The position numbers and the translations under genes were made by a program. This document shows, in pieces, positions 39,605 through 52,247 of a DNA stretch of 64,000 nucleotides. This DNA is from Eleginops maclovinus. Taxonomy: Eukaryota; Chordata; Actinopteri; Perciformes; Eleginopidae. Numbering within the stretch: the first letter of the stretch is position 1; the number at the start of each line of letters is the position of its first letter. The stretch lies in contig NC_086351.1 of the NCBI RefSeq assembly GCF_036324505.1, forward strand, positions 2,897,001 through 2,961,000. The letters run 5' to 3'. The notes under the pieces are model-generated. The model was not told the origin of the DNA, ran no database searches, and was given only the letters and a program-made list of their open reading frames with translations.

Positions 39605-40256
39605 GCTTGAAGCCAAATATGACGTGTGCACACAGATGCGTTTATTAGAAAGCCAAAATATCAATCAACTAAAGAAATTATTTAGTCGTACTATTCATCA
39701 GAATGTGTTCTCCTGTTTATACAGAGAGTCTGCTCACAGAGGGAACACTATGATTCAACCCTTGTGTTGTCTTCCTATCAGCTTTTCTCCTCCTGGTTTG
39801 ACTATTTATAAATGACACAGTATAGATAATGACCCACATCTATTTCACACCTTTTGAGGATTTTTGTTCTTCTACGTATTACCACAAGTGTTACCCTTCT
39901 TTTGGTCAATAGCCCTCCTTTACACAAAATTAAACCTAATTTATGAGTTAATAAAGTAAAAGATGACCACATATGCCATACATTTGAACAGAAACCAAAA
40001 CCCAATGTGAGTGATCATAATTATGTTCTTGTGGAAAAGCGTAGTATACAAGCATACATGTGGTGAAAACATCAAATTTGGGGAAAATATAACCAAAATT
40101 AACTTAAATTAAATACGAAGAAACTGTAATTATAAACACTTAAAAATTGCCAATATATTATAACCCTGACTATCTTTAAATTTTGACACCTGACAGCTGT
40201 AGTTATACTTTCAAAATGTTCAGGTCCAAGATGTACAAAGATTTTCACTAGCAGGA

Positions 40257-40465
40257 TTAAAGAGGCCCTATTATGCATATTTTTGACTTCCCTTTCCTGT
40301 AGTGTGTCATGTTTGTGTGCATGCAAATCGCTCAAGTCTAAAAGGTGCTGCAGCACAGGCAGTATGAGAAAAATAAAGAGCTTTTGAGCATTAAAGCATG
40401 GAGACATGTCCCAGTAGAGGCAGACAACGCAAATATGAAGCTGAAAATGAGCACGATATGTCATA
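40257..40465 (+). mobile_element. TTAA-flanked non-autonomous element, copy C (internally deleted)
   Basis: It starts TTAAAGAGGCCCTATTATGC and keeps GGTGCTGCAGCACAGGCAGT and CATGGAGACATGTCCCA, but lacks the middle present in copies A, B, D and E. Confidence 0.72.
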
Positions 40466-40880
40466 AACAGTGATATTTGGCAAAACTCACAACTTAGATA
40501 GTAGAATGGTTTGTGTACCAACAAAAGAAGATGTGATAAGGTACACAGATACAAGCTTGATGTCGTAGTGCATGTGTTTTATGATGTAAACAAGGACATC
40601 TTGGCCCTGCAGCCACCATTGCATGCATCCACTTTCCCAGGGATCCTAAAATAAAGCATGAAGAGAGCAGGATGTAACCAGATATCAGCTTAAATGAATG
40701 CAATTAGTCACTGAAATGATTGGAAACATAAACAATATATTCTCTGTCTCTATCAGTCACCAATTATTTCCTCTCCTTTACTTGCTGATGCTTGCACACA
40801 CACTCACACCCTTCACACACCACCTTGTGTCTCCTCCAGTTTGCCTCCCCACCGCCAGACCAACAAGGCCAACGAGCGCA

Positions 40881-41110
40881 GTAAGTAGCTAGCTAATTAG
40901 CTAATAACCAGCTAATCTAATTGGCAGCCGCCGGCCCTTTAAGGCTCGGCGCGGACGGTCCATTAGCATCAGGGACTGTCGTCAGAGATCTGATCCGTCC
41001 AATATTCAGCCACAGAGCCCGACGTTTCTCATCCAACAAGCACCTTTATCCATTCACAGGCCCTGCTGATAACTGCCCTCCTGTCTGAAATGAAACGTCC
41101 CTTTAAATGT
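40881..41110. other. Candidate conserved non-coding block
   Basis: AGCTAATTAGCTAATAACC, CTAATTGGCAGCCGCCGGCC and the flanking unique sequence look enhancer-like. A 41-bp exon-like piece with CTCCTCCAG acceptor and GTAAGT donor lies just before it at 40840-40880. Confidence 0.28.
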
Positions 41111-41132
41111 CTGCTGTTACAGTAAATTACCC

Positions 41133-41230
<98 letters not shown>
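41133..41230. repeat. (CA)n microsatellite
   Basis: About 48 CA units with one GC change. Confidence 0.97.
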
Positions 41231-41359
41231 CTTCTTTAAGAGCACAGAGCTCTCCTCGCCTCCCCAATTAGGCTTCTAATTTGGCTAATGGAGCATTAAT
41301 GGAGAAAGAGGCTGCTGAAGACCCGAGCTCAGCACAATGTCCTCCAAACCAACATCACA

Positions 41360-41410
<51 letters not shown>

Positions 41411-41416
41411 ACACAT
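41360..41416. repeat. (CA)n microsatellite
   Basis: About 28 units with GC and AT interruptions at the end. Confidence 0.95.
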
Positions 41417-41533
41417 ACACTGTCTTCTGTTCCGCAAACCCCTCTACCCCCTATACCTAATACGACACACACACACAGAGATTAGATTTCACTAACAATA
41501 GTATCAGAATGCCCCTCTCTGGAGACAAGACAA

Positions 41534-41578
<45 letters not shown>

Positions 41579-41581
41579 ACA

Positions 41582-41613
<32 letters not shown>
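41534..41613. repeat. (CA)n microsatellite with TCA interruptions
   Basis: About 40 units. ACTCAC interruptions occur twice. Confidence 0.96.
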
Positions 41614-41617
<4 letters not shown>

Positions 41618-41946
41618 TAAGTCAAATGTTGAGAGATGGCAGCCTGGCTAATTTTATGCAACTGCAAGAGCGTTTTGTAAATGATAATGTCTAACGAATC
41701 ATTTTCTGACACAAACTGAGGGAGAACTATCTTCGAAGGGAAATTAGTGAAAGCATGTAATCATGTCACATCAGAAGCACGTATCTGTTTCACAATATCA
41801 GTATGCCGTATATTGCATGTTACGCGATACATTTACAGAGAACACACACATCACCCTCATTAAAGGATGTGGACAGCATGGGAACTACTGCAGCGCCGTT
41901 GAGAGGAGGATCAACATGGCGCCATCACCCTGCTCCTTATCAAACA

Positions 41947-41999
<53 letters not shown>
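41947..41999. repeat. (CA)n microsatellite
   Basis: About 26 units. Confidence 0.96.
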
Positions 42000-42001
<2 letters not shown>

Positions 42002-42383
42002 GTGGTCATGTATTGTATATGTACATAACCCCTGGTGATACTCTAAACACGATCGACCTGCCTTTGCTTCAACCGTCATATCTTTGACGAGTCTCAAATC
42101 ACATTCTGAAGATTTAATACACTAGAAAAATCTAAATGCAAACCCCTTCATGTTTCCTGGAAAGCTGACACATGTTGAGGTCATCACCCTGTAAGCTCAT
42201 GTTTCAGCAGCATGAGTGAATATTGTCCAGTGTGTTGCGATAAGGCCGCAGTGAACTCCTGCCTGGATGCCTTGTTGGGTTGCGTTGGAGTTTCCAAGGC
42301 ATGACGGCGCTGGCGACAGCCCTATCTGATGCTCTGACCCTTTTCAAGTCAGCCGCGAGTACTTCAATCTCTCCCTCTGTTGC

Positions 42384-42497
<114 letters not shown>

Positions 42498-42626
42498 CCT
42501 CCCCACATCTGTAGATAGTGTCACTGCTCCAGTCTCCAGGCCTACGATAAGGGGACCCCCTGAAAAAAAGAGGAGGGGTGCAGCAAGTGTACATGGCAAG
42601 CAGTCTGAGAGTGGAAACCCATAGAG

Positions 42627-42629
<3 letters not shown>

Positions 42630-42720
<91 letters not shown>
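42630..42720. repeat. (GT)n microsatellite, right arm of a CA/GT pair
   Basis: About 45 units with one TGTC interruption. Confidence 0.97.
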
Positions 42721-42723
<3 letters not shown>

Positions 42724-44449
42724 CCATGCTAATCTCCAGCCCGGCTCCATAAACACTGCTGTGGCCCCGCAGAGCCAGATCGCCAGCAGCCCTGCGGCTC
42801 CAGGTCTGATGCAACGCGTCACACCACGCCGCCGCCTCCGCTGCTGAACGACAACAAGACCAGATTAGCTCGGGCACTATCTGATGATGTCATCAATTAA
42901 AATGTATGGTGATTGGGAGGGAAACATTTTTTACAGGTCTGTCTCTTAGGACTATAAAGACCTTACAGACAGAAAGTAGAAGAGATCACACCCGCTAGAA
43001 CAACGTGTTATTCCTTTTGGCTAGTGAAGGAACAAGGAGATAAACACATGTCAAAATTAAGCAAATGTTACCATTGACTTGCAAATCTGTATCCATAACT
43101 TTAAGTCAAGGAAAACAAGAGAGACTTAAAGATGTCGCTGGATTGCAAGATCAAGAAGGACAGGAATGATCCTGTTTTCTTGGCGAGTCGATTCCTCTCT
43201 TGGTTTTCCATCTAACAGTTGAAGTATTTCAGTCTGAACCAAAGCGGTGGACCAACCAAGAAACAGACCGATGTAACCACAGACATACAGGGTAAAACTA
43301 CGGGTAACAATCTTGGTAAGCGTCATTTAGCAGGCCGGCTAGCTCGGTTGCTGATAGGACAAGGAGTTCCCGTAGTTTATATAAAATACATATTTGTACC
43401 GACCAATTCATTACGGCGCATTTGAACCCTTTATTTGGACTCCTTATGTTGTAGCACTGACAAAAGAAAGGTTGCTTATGGTCTACTTCATAGATTCATC
43501 AATCAGCTAATTAGAATTATACATACATTTGCATGGATTAAAAAAAGGGACAGAGAGAAAATCCATCGACGATTCAATATTCTGAGAAATAAAGGTTGTT
43601 TTTTTTTTACAGATAAAGACCTTAGTAGAAACCTAGGTTATAATATTCCTTGGACTATCCTGCTTTATATTCATATTTTACAGAGAAATGTGATGACCTA
43701 CGCTAGAAGAGCTTTGGTCTAAATGTCTATAAAGCACATCAAATCTACCCTTACATTTCCAAATGTCTACAAAACCTGAGCTACTGTATGTCTTAAGTTA
43801 GTAAAAGAAATGTAACCTGCAAGTGGCTCTTTATCACCGAACATATACTGCTTACCGCTCTGTTCACTTATGTGTCCTGTAATATTTCAAGAGGCTGATT
43901 GTCTCAAAGAACAGCGACAGTGTGTTTGCATCTTATCACAAATTACGTTCTTTCTAACATATTATTATTGTCTACGTGCGATTTCCCATTCATAAGAAAA
44001 ACATAAACATTACTGCAATTTTTGCCCGGCCTCTGTCCTGATTGGCTGCTGGAGTTTAAACTGGGCTGTGATTGGTCGATAGCGAGAACAAGGTTAGGTT
44101 GTGAGAGGCAGAAGCAGATAAGAGCCGGAGCCAGACCAAAATAAAGACCAGCAGTCTGTTAGCATTCCTCACACCGCTCGATATCCCCCCTACCACACAC
44201 AGACACATTCCTCCGCTGTCCCAAAAAGAGACACACATATATACACTTTCAGTACATGAGTTTCAATTTCTCAAGATAATGTGCAAGTTAGTGAGAGTCC
44301 CAGTGTCTGGGTCGCTCAAACATGTTGAAAGACGATTTTAGACCCTCAGAAATACCTTGGTGGCTGATGAAAAAACTGGTTCCAGCAGCTTTAGTTGTCA
44401 TTGACGGTTTTACTTCTCTTTGGTTACAATGCAGAGCTGGCCGACTGCA
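42721..44449. other. Intergenic, no gene assigned; possible promoter-like piece near 44035-44165
   Basis: Two ATTGG boxes (inverted CCAAT) 30 bp apart occur at about 44040 and 44070, followed by an ATAAGAG word. No transcript can be traced from them. The rest is unique DNA with short ORFs only. Confidence 0.3.
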
Positions 44450-44810
44450 TTAAAGAGGATATTATACATTTCCAGGTTCATATTTGTATTCTGTGTCTCT
44501 ACTGGGACATGTGTCCATCCTCTAATGTGCTGCAGCACCTCTTTTCACCCTCTGTGTGAAACCAGAGCCCAGTCTGCTCTGATTGGTTAGCTGGCCTGCT
44601 CCGTTGTGATTGGTCAACCCCTTAGAGATGTCCTTCCCCTTAGCCTATAACATACTGTACAATGTTTTGTAGCCCATAGAAGCGTGAGAGATACAGAGTG
44701 ATGTCACTATGCTATGGAATAAACAAAGGATTCCAAGGGAGGGATTTGAGCCTTTGTAGACCATTTACATGCACAAAGAAATGCAAGTTTCTGTGCAGCC
44801 CTATATTTGA
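44450..44810 (-). mobile_element. TTAA-flanked non-autonomous element, copy D
   Basis: It starts TTAAAGAGGATATTATACAT and keeps CCAGAGCCCAGTCTGCTC, GTGATTGGTCAACC and CCATTTACATGCAC. The distal end is decayed. Confidence 0.75.
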
Positions 44811-45969
44811 GAGTGTGCGTCCAGCTCTGGGTCTTCAGAGGGATACAAAGATAGCAAAATGGCATTGAACTTACTGCAAACGACGCAACGTTTAGTGGGG
44901 GTCTGTAAACGTGCATCAGTAGAAACCAGAAGGAGCTTTGATTGGAGTATGAATAAAACCATGCACACATGCTTGCGATCGCAGTGCCATGATGCTCAAG
45001 GACTCTGTGAAGTGGCTGGATTCAGAGATCGGGACCCCTGCAATTGTTTGTGCAACATTTGAAACCAAGATGATAGCCCTGCTCTCGACTATTTAGCAGT
45101 CGGAGAATGTTTGCTTTCACTTTTACCTGCTGTGTTTAGACAGGTGGGTTCCTATTGGCTCATTCAACAGGAAGTCAACATTCATTGTTTCCTGTCAGAA
45201 CCAGTGGTGACTCGAGCATTTCAAACTGTACTGAGTTTTCAGTCTAGATGAATGAGAAGCTGTCAAGTTCAGGACAAAAGCTAACGAGTGGGAACTGCCA
45301 GCGGCCTCACACACGGAGAGCTTTCTCTTCCTAAACACAACAGCCAGGCTTCAAACACAACAACCGGTCGATACAACAAAAAAATGCAGAGCAACAATGC
45401 GAGCGCCCTCTCACACTTTCACTCATTCAAGACATGGGAAGTAGGATGCCGTTTGTTAAGCGCGGTTGTTTTGCTTGTGTCAGTTTTTACGAGTGAATGA
45501 GGTTAAGTTCCTGCTCTCCGTGACTCAGACCACCCGGCCTTCAGTTTGCACTTCAGTTACTTGATGCAGTAGCTAACAGACAGACGCATCAGCGCACATC
45601 AAGTTTAGAAACTTTAGGAAGTATACATTTCGAATAACTGGAGGGTGTAGTACGCTCAATATCAAATGCATTGATACAGATCATCACTCTAATGTAGAAC
45701 TGGCCTCCAAATTCTCTCATGCAATTATTTTATGACATGGTTTCCCTCCTGCACATGGTTTGCAAGCTCCTAAAACCAAATGGAGATATCAGAATATGTA
45801 GTTTATGTATTTTCGAGGCTAGATAGAGGCCTGACAGCCCCTTGCATAAACTCCCAGTGGTGGACCTGCATGATTTAATTTATGTCTGGAAATTAAAGTA
45901 TTTCTGCAGAGCCACTTTGAACTGCAGGTACAAAAATACAGTTATAAAACATTGGAAACATAAAAAGAA
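44811..45969. other. Intergenic, no gene seen
   Basis: Unique DNA with short unsupported ORFs (44859-45062, 45288-45500). Confidence 0.4.
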
Positions 45970-46077
45970 ACTCCTGGGATTTTAGCCTTTGCAGACCATT
46001 TACATGCACACAAACTCATTTAACACACTACAGGAAATGGTGCCTCCCAAAAAACGCAAAGAAAAGGGCCTCTTTAA
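45970..46077 (-). mobile_element. TTAA-flanked non-autonomous element, fragment F
   Basis: GCAGACCATTTACATGCAC and the terminal AAAAGGGCCTCTTTAA match the outer portion of the family. The rest is absent. Confidence 0.6.
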
Positions 46078-47314
46078 GTGTTAAAATGACAGGTAATCTA
46101 TTCAAATCCCTTTCAACACAACCTATTTTTCACACTGGATCAAAAATAATTGACTTCAAGTGATTTCCTTCCAAAAAAAGAACTTGTGTTTATAGCACCT
46201 GAAAGATTTCCTTGAGCGTGTTGATGTTACAGGTCGCTCCTAAGTGTGTAATAATGCCTCCGTTCATTCAGGTCAGCGACAAGCCACGACTTAAAACCGC
46301 CTGACAGCCTTTTTTATCTTTGATCTCTCAGGTTATACTTCAGTGTTCGCACCTCCTCGCTGAACCATGCTGTGGTGTCAACAGACGACACTTGGAAAGG
46401 GCCGCTGGCATCTGATGATCCCTTCACTTCAAAGAGCCTAAACATGGCTGTTGTATGTGCAGCACAAATTGCCGTGTGTCCCATTTTGGTATTCATCTCT
46501 GTGCACAACAGTACCTGTGTTTTTTAAGGGTGTATCTGCAACTACGGCCCCGAGGGAATCCACTGGTTGAGCGCCTGAAAGCCACACAAGAGGAGCTAAG
46601 CCCGGCTGAAGAGAGGCTGTCATCTTCTGCAGGGCTGCACCTGTGGAGACCGGCCGAGCCCGAAAGAGAGGGGAGCTTTGGGAGGATTTAAGGTGAGAAT
46701 GGCAGCCCACTTTGCACCTTGACGCGATAAATGCTCCACAGCCTTAGGGGAAGGAATGGAGATACTGCTTCAGCAAGTCAACTTCCACATTTATTCCAAA
46801 GATCATCCCGTTGATCTCTGATGGTAAATAAATGAGCTCAAGATGAGTCAGTTTAGCACGAGCGGAGGGGCCAGAGAATTGTTATTATGGGATCTAAGGT
46901 GGGCTCGATTGTTAACAACAGTTTGACGATCCCTGAAGGACGAGTCAGGTTTTGTGGATTCTTCTTTTTTAGGGCTAATTGGATGCATTCTAAAATATGC
47001 TTTAAAAAATAATGTAGAAAACTGAATCAGCTGATTAAACTTTTGACTGAAACCTTAAAAGACTATTAAATCCTTCTCTTAACAAAATATCCCTTTTTTT
47101 ATTTGTTATTCTTAATGCTCTAATCCGGTCTGATGTTTGAATACGTTTTACTCACTAACACAGAACTCAATTTTCAACATTATTGGGATGACTTTGTATA
47201 AACCTTTTTAGTTGCCATTCTCTTTTGGAAACATCACTTTAAATCAAGTTAAAACATCTTTCAGATTTGGTGGATTTTTAAGTTAATGGAATACATTTCT
47301 GCCGAAAGTATAAA
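46078..47314. other. Intergenic, no gene assigned
   Basis: Contains an isolated 60-bp exon-like piece at 46633-46692 (see findings) and otherwise unique DNA. Confidence 0.35.
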
Positions 47315-47791
47315 CAAGGTGGAGAAGTACTCAGATCTTGTATTAGGAAGTACTCATTTACTTAGTAAAAGTAAATACTCAGATCTTGTACTTGAGTAAA
47401 AGTAGAAGTACTTTGCAGAGTAAAAGTGAAGTACTCAGTCTTGTACTTGAGTAAAAGTAGAAGTACTCAGGTCTTAGTGTGATACTAGATTGTAAAAAGT
47501 AGAAGTACTCAGATCTTGTACTTGAGTAAAAGATATCGAAGTACTCAGGTCTTGTACTGAGTAAAAGTAGAAGTACTCAGATCTTGTACTTGAGTAAAAG
47601 TAGAAGTACTCAGGTCTTGTACTTGAGTAAAAGTAGAAGTACTCAGTCTTGTACTTGAGTAAAGTAGAAGTACTCAGACTTACTTGAGTAAATAGAAGTA
47701 CAATCTGTCATGATAAAGTAAAGTACTCGAGTGTGTTGTTCTTGAGTAAAGTAGAAGTACTCAGGTCTGTGTACTTGAGTAAAGTAGAAGT
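47315..47791. repeat. 33-bp tandem array inside a hAT-like element, second copy
   Basis: Begins AAGGTGGAGAAGTACTCAGA and continues with about 12-13 units of the same 33-mer found at 11782-12085, here more decayed (single-base deletions, lost GATCTT cores). Confidence 0.9.
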
Positions 47792-48225
47792 ACCAGAGTG
47801 TAGGAATACTCTGTCACAGTGAAAGTATTCTAAATGTTCCTCCAGTGAAAGTAGAAAGTACTCTCCTCTAAATGTACTTAAAGTAGCGACAGTAAAAGTA
47901 GTCATTGTCTGATTGGTCCATTTCAGAATAATATCTCTGATATGTTTTATAATGATTGATCATTAAAGTGTTCTCAGAGCTGGTAAAGGTGCAGCTAGTT
48001 TGAATGGCTTTGTATACTGCAGGGTAGCTGCTGGATTTACTGCAGGTGAACTAAAGTCTGATTTAAGGGCTGATTATGTTTACCATCATTAATCCTAATC
48101 TGTAAAGTAACTAAATAAATGTAGTGGAGTAAAAGTACAAAGTAACATAACATGTAAATACTCAAGTATCTCAAAATTGTACTTACTGTAAGTACAGTAC
48201 TTGAGTAAATGTATACTCTGAGTTT
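47792..48225 (+). repeat. Tail of the hAT-like composite element, second copy
   Basis: 47792-48055 nearly repeats 12091-12355. It then continues into AAATGTAGTGGAGTAAAAGT and CAGTACTTGAGTAAATG, a stretch the first copy lacks, ending near 48225. Confidence 0.85.
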
Positions 48226-48761
48226 AAAAATATTTGGTGCAAATAAAACTCATTTTCTTCCAAAAATTCAATTCAATGTCATTCAATCACATTCAATGTT
48301 GTTTTTTTGATAACATCATGACATCCTAATCTACGAATGTGAATACAAACAAACCTAAAGTAAGAAACCAGAAAGACTTAACCAGGAAATCGTCATAGTG
48401 AGAGGAGTATTCGTTTTATTTTGTGTTTTCCCAAACATTACAGCATCAGATAGACAGATATACGCATCTGTAAACCCGCCTGATTTTCCCAACGGCCTCC
48501 GTCCGCAGGAGAGCGTTTCACAGTCTGGTACTGCAGACGTGTTTACACACACTTAAGCCTCACTGTATTTATTACTGACAGAATTCCCAGGTACTTATAC
48601 AGTCAAAGCACCGTTTAAAGAAACACACACACATGCACGAGTACGAAAATCATCGCGCACACACACATTTCTTACCCCTGATCGCGCACCTACGCTCCTC
48701 AAGGGTACTTAGCGCATTAGAGAAACAAAACAGATCTACCTCTCAGCACACACTTTAATCC
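48226..48761. other. Intergenic, no gene seen
   Basis: Unique DNA with short CA runs. If 48762-48965 is a real minus-strand exon, this would hold its 3' UTR. I see no clear minus-strand AATAAA close by except weak A-rich forms. Confidence 0.35.
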
Positions 48762-48965
48762 TCAGGCATCCAGCTCTGGTGTGAGAGAGTCCGATGCCGA
48801 GCTCTGCCTCCCGGCAGGTCTGCGCTGACAGACGGCGCTCCCCGCAGAAGGAGAGGTCAGGGGGTCATGTGACCTATCTTCGGACGAGGCCAAAGCAGAC
48901 ACGAGGGCCAGGCGGCTAATCCAGCCATCCTTCTTCAATACGCTTTCACTGGGCAGAGCACGTTC
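48762..48965 (-). CDS. Unassigned terminal-exon-like ORF
   Basis: On the minus strand a strong acceptor (GGTTTTTTGCTGTTCTGCAG, 48966-48985) is followed by 67 open codons and a TGA at 48762-48764. The predicted piece begins ERALPSESVLKKDGWISRLA and ends SSASDSLTPELDA, Ser-rich at the C-terminus. I do not recognise the family, and no partner exon upstream on the same strand is convincing; 49664-49763, open in one frame with TESLDVAENFQSLAAECLSL, is the best candidate. A chance ORF of this size in GC-rich DNA is quite possible. Confidence 0.25.
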   Translation of the reverse strand, partial: ERALPSESVLKKDGWISRLALVSALASSEDRSHDPLTSPSAGSAVCQRRPAGRQSSASDSLTPELDA

Positions 48966-48985
48966 CTGCAGAACAGCAAAAAACC

Positions 48986-50014
48986 ACGGTGTGTTCTTCA
49001 GTGATGAAAAATGGGAATGGAAATTCAGGTTTCCAGGACCAGAAGGTCTAAATGAAAACTATGTTTCGGCACATTTGTGTTTCTTGGTCAATTCAGCATA
49101 TCAGCATAACCATGTAAAACCATTTACAGGAGCCAGTTGATATGCATATTTACTGCCTGCTTTCATATCAAAATGCTGATATACCACATTCTTTTATAGC
49201 ACATCTGGTGGTAAAAAATGTTAAATAGGGACAAGGCTAAAAAGTTAAAGTTCCCAGACACCGCGCAGAAAGGTTAAATCTCAAATAATTCAAGTCCAAC
49301 AAGTTTTAGCTAAATACCAACATGTGAAGACCAGTCACTGACAAATCTCAGCCTCTATGCTCACATGTGAACAAGGACCCTGTGAAAACCCAACACTCTG
49401 TTAACCACATAAAGATGTTTGCTGCAAGAAGTGGATGTGGACAGTTTGAGAGATGGAGGCATTTACAATCTGCGGAGAAAACAAATGGAGGGCTGAACGA
49501 GTGCTAGCAAAGTACGCGATCGATCACCGAGCAGAGGGGGGAGAGGAGGGATGAAGACGCAGGGAAACGTGTGAGCGAGGAAAGGGGAGAGGTGGAGGGA
49601 GTGAAGGGTGGGGGTCTGCAGGGTGGGTGCAGATAAAGCCGAGCTCTGGAGGATTAACTTGTCTTGAGTGTGTTTCAGAGCCAGCGTGGTTGAGGGACAG
49701 GCACTCTGCTGCGAGGCTCTGGAAGTTCTCAGCAACATCCAGACTCTCTGTCTGCAGCCGCACACACTCACACACTCACACACTCACACGTAAACAGAAA
49801 AATATGATGCACAAACACAAAGGCACAACACATAAATAGAGACGTGCACACACTCTGAGCGTGGACAAACTCACACACTTCATACGTCCGTCTCCTATTT
49901 TCTAACTTCGGTTTCTTCTGGGTTTTAAAAGCCGGACAGCCTCAAGTCTTGTTTTTGTTTTTCTCTTCTGTCAATGTACGGGATGCCACTCGCTGAAAAA
50001 TACTAGTAAATAAA
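48986..50014. other. Intergenic, no gene assigned
   Basis: Overlapping minus ORFs at 49463-49783 and 49524-49775 in two frames. The second might hold an exon, as noted for 48762-48965. Confidence 0.3.
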
Positions 50015-50472
50015 TTAAAGAGGCCCTATCGTGCTTTTTTGGGGTTGACCTTTTCCTATCGTGTGTTATATACTGTAGGTTTTAGTGCATGTAAATGGTC
50101 TGCAAAGGTTAAAATCCCTGTGTTCCCTCCACACATCCTGAAATGCCTCCATCGGACTCCTTTGTTTACTTGTGTAATATAGTGACATCACTCTGTATCA
50201 CTCGCACTTCTATGGGCTACAAAACATTGTACGTGATAGGCTAAGGGGCGGGACATCTCTAAGCCGTTGACCAATCACAACTGAGCCAGCCAGCCAACCA
50301 GTCAGAGCAGACTGGGCTCTGGTTTCAGACAGAGGGTGAAAAGAGGTGCTGCAGCACAGGCAGTATGAGAAACATAAAGAGCTTTTTGAACATTAAAGCA
50401 TGGAGACATGTCCCAGGAGAGACACTACATACTAATATCAACTTTAAAATGAGCAGAATCGTGCCCCTTTAA
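50015..50472 (+). mobile_element. TTAA-flanked non-autonomous element, copy E (most complete)
   Basis: 458 bp between TTAA at 50015-50018 and TTAA at 50469-50472. The ends TTAAAGAGGCCCTATCGTGC and GAATCGTGCCCCTTTAA are imperfect inverted repeats. Non-coding. Confidence 0.82.
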
Positions 50473-51241
50473 GGTGGTTTGCTCCAGGGCACGCTGGCAG
50501 TAACTCCAGAGTAATGAGAGCCTCTTTCAGGGAGCTTTAATCAGCATGCAACATGAGTTAGCGGCTCTGTTTCACACCATGACGCTCTCTGCTCTGGCTG
50601 CGTCGTGGTGTCGGTGAGGAAGGTGACAGTATCGCGGTGTGAAAGCGCTGATAGGAGCTCGCTTTTCCAGAACGTTCCCACACGGAGCGTCTCCAGAGCC
50701 GACACTGACAGCATGACAGGAGACAAGCGTGCCTGCTGTCAGTCATCAAGGAGCCAAACAACTCAGCAACTCCAGCGTCACCAGAGCTTAAATAATTCAT
50801 GAGATATTTACTCATAACTCAAAGACATAAAAGTATCTGAAGTTAACTTTTATTTGATTTGAGGCAGAAGTTGTTGATTGTGTCAATCAGTCAGAGTTGG
50901 TTTTATGGGAACATTACACTACTTCTTATTTTAAATACACCAAAGACAATTGAATGGGATTGAGGCATTTGGAAAAGGTTGATGAACACTGAGCACCTTT
51001 AGCTAAAGTTGACATAAAGAAGTTTGAAATTGATGATTGCTGATTTAAAAAAAGGACTTTTTATATAACAACCAAGAAAACAATTTAAGTATTTGTTAAC
51101 TCAAACACATTAATAAACCACTTGTGCTTCTGGTGCAGTAACTAATTATGTGTATGGTGTAAGGGCAAGTGTTGCTTTACATGTAAACATGCTTTTTCAT
51201 GCCTCTTTACAGTGTAAAATATCAGCAGAATGTCTCTGTTC

Positions 51242-51249
<8 letters not shown>
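50473..51249. other. Intergenic, no gene seen
   Basis: ORFs at 50541-50815 on both strands overlap and are unsupported. The rest is AT-rich. Confidence 0.4.

Positions 51250-51324
<75 letters not shown>
51250..51324. repeat. (CA)n microsatellite
   Basis: About 37 CA units. Confidence 0.97.
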
Positions 51325-51326
<2 letters not shown>

Positions 51327-51442
51327 ATATATGAAAACACACAAACAAAATAAACTCACACATACTGGTTTTTATTTGCAAGAGGTCAATTATCTTTCTA
51401 GAGGTCCTATAAAATCGGTTGCACTTGCCTTTGATTAGGTAA

Positions 51443-51594
<152 letters not shown>

Positions 51595-51696
51595 GAAAGA
51601 CAGATGTTCAGGTGACAGAGAGACATAATCCAGGCAGCAGGTGTATCTGTGTATCTTATCTGTGAATTTCTCTCCGTGCATGTCTTAAATTGTGTC

Positions 51697-51701
<5 letters not shown>

Positions 51702-51787
<86 letters not shown>

Positions 51788-51798
51788 GTGTGTGTGTT
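51702..51798. repeat. (GT)n microsatellite
   Basis: About 48 units. Opposite sense to 51445-51591. Confidence 0.97.
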
Positions 51799-52247
51799 GT
51801 TCAGACGTCATCATCACCGTCATGTTGACAGCAGGATACACACGTAGTGCTGAGAGGAGTGTGTGTGAGCAGCCTCGGGGTGCGTCTGTGTGTCAGCAGC
51901 AGCGGTGAGTTAATCGAGCCATTACTCTGATCACTCCTCTGGGGCTCTGCCGTGAAACCGGAGTCATGGTTAATGTTTGTTTAAAAAATAAATACAAATG
52001 AGTGTGTGTGTGTTTATACCAGGAGTGTGTTGAAGGAAAGACACTCCTACAACTTCACATTGTACATTATTGTCTTTCACGTGGAGTTTTTACAGTCACG
52101 TGCAGGGCATTGTTCATCATTCATAGTTTATATTTCATTTATTCAAAGCATTTTGCATTGCTACAAAACATGGAAAATGCATTAATTATACGGCTTTTCC
52201 TTTCACCTGTAGTTCATTTTCATAGCAACAGTACTTCACTTATCATA

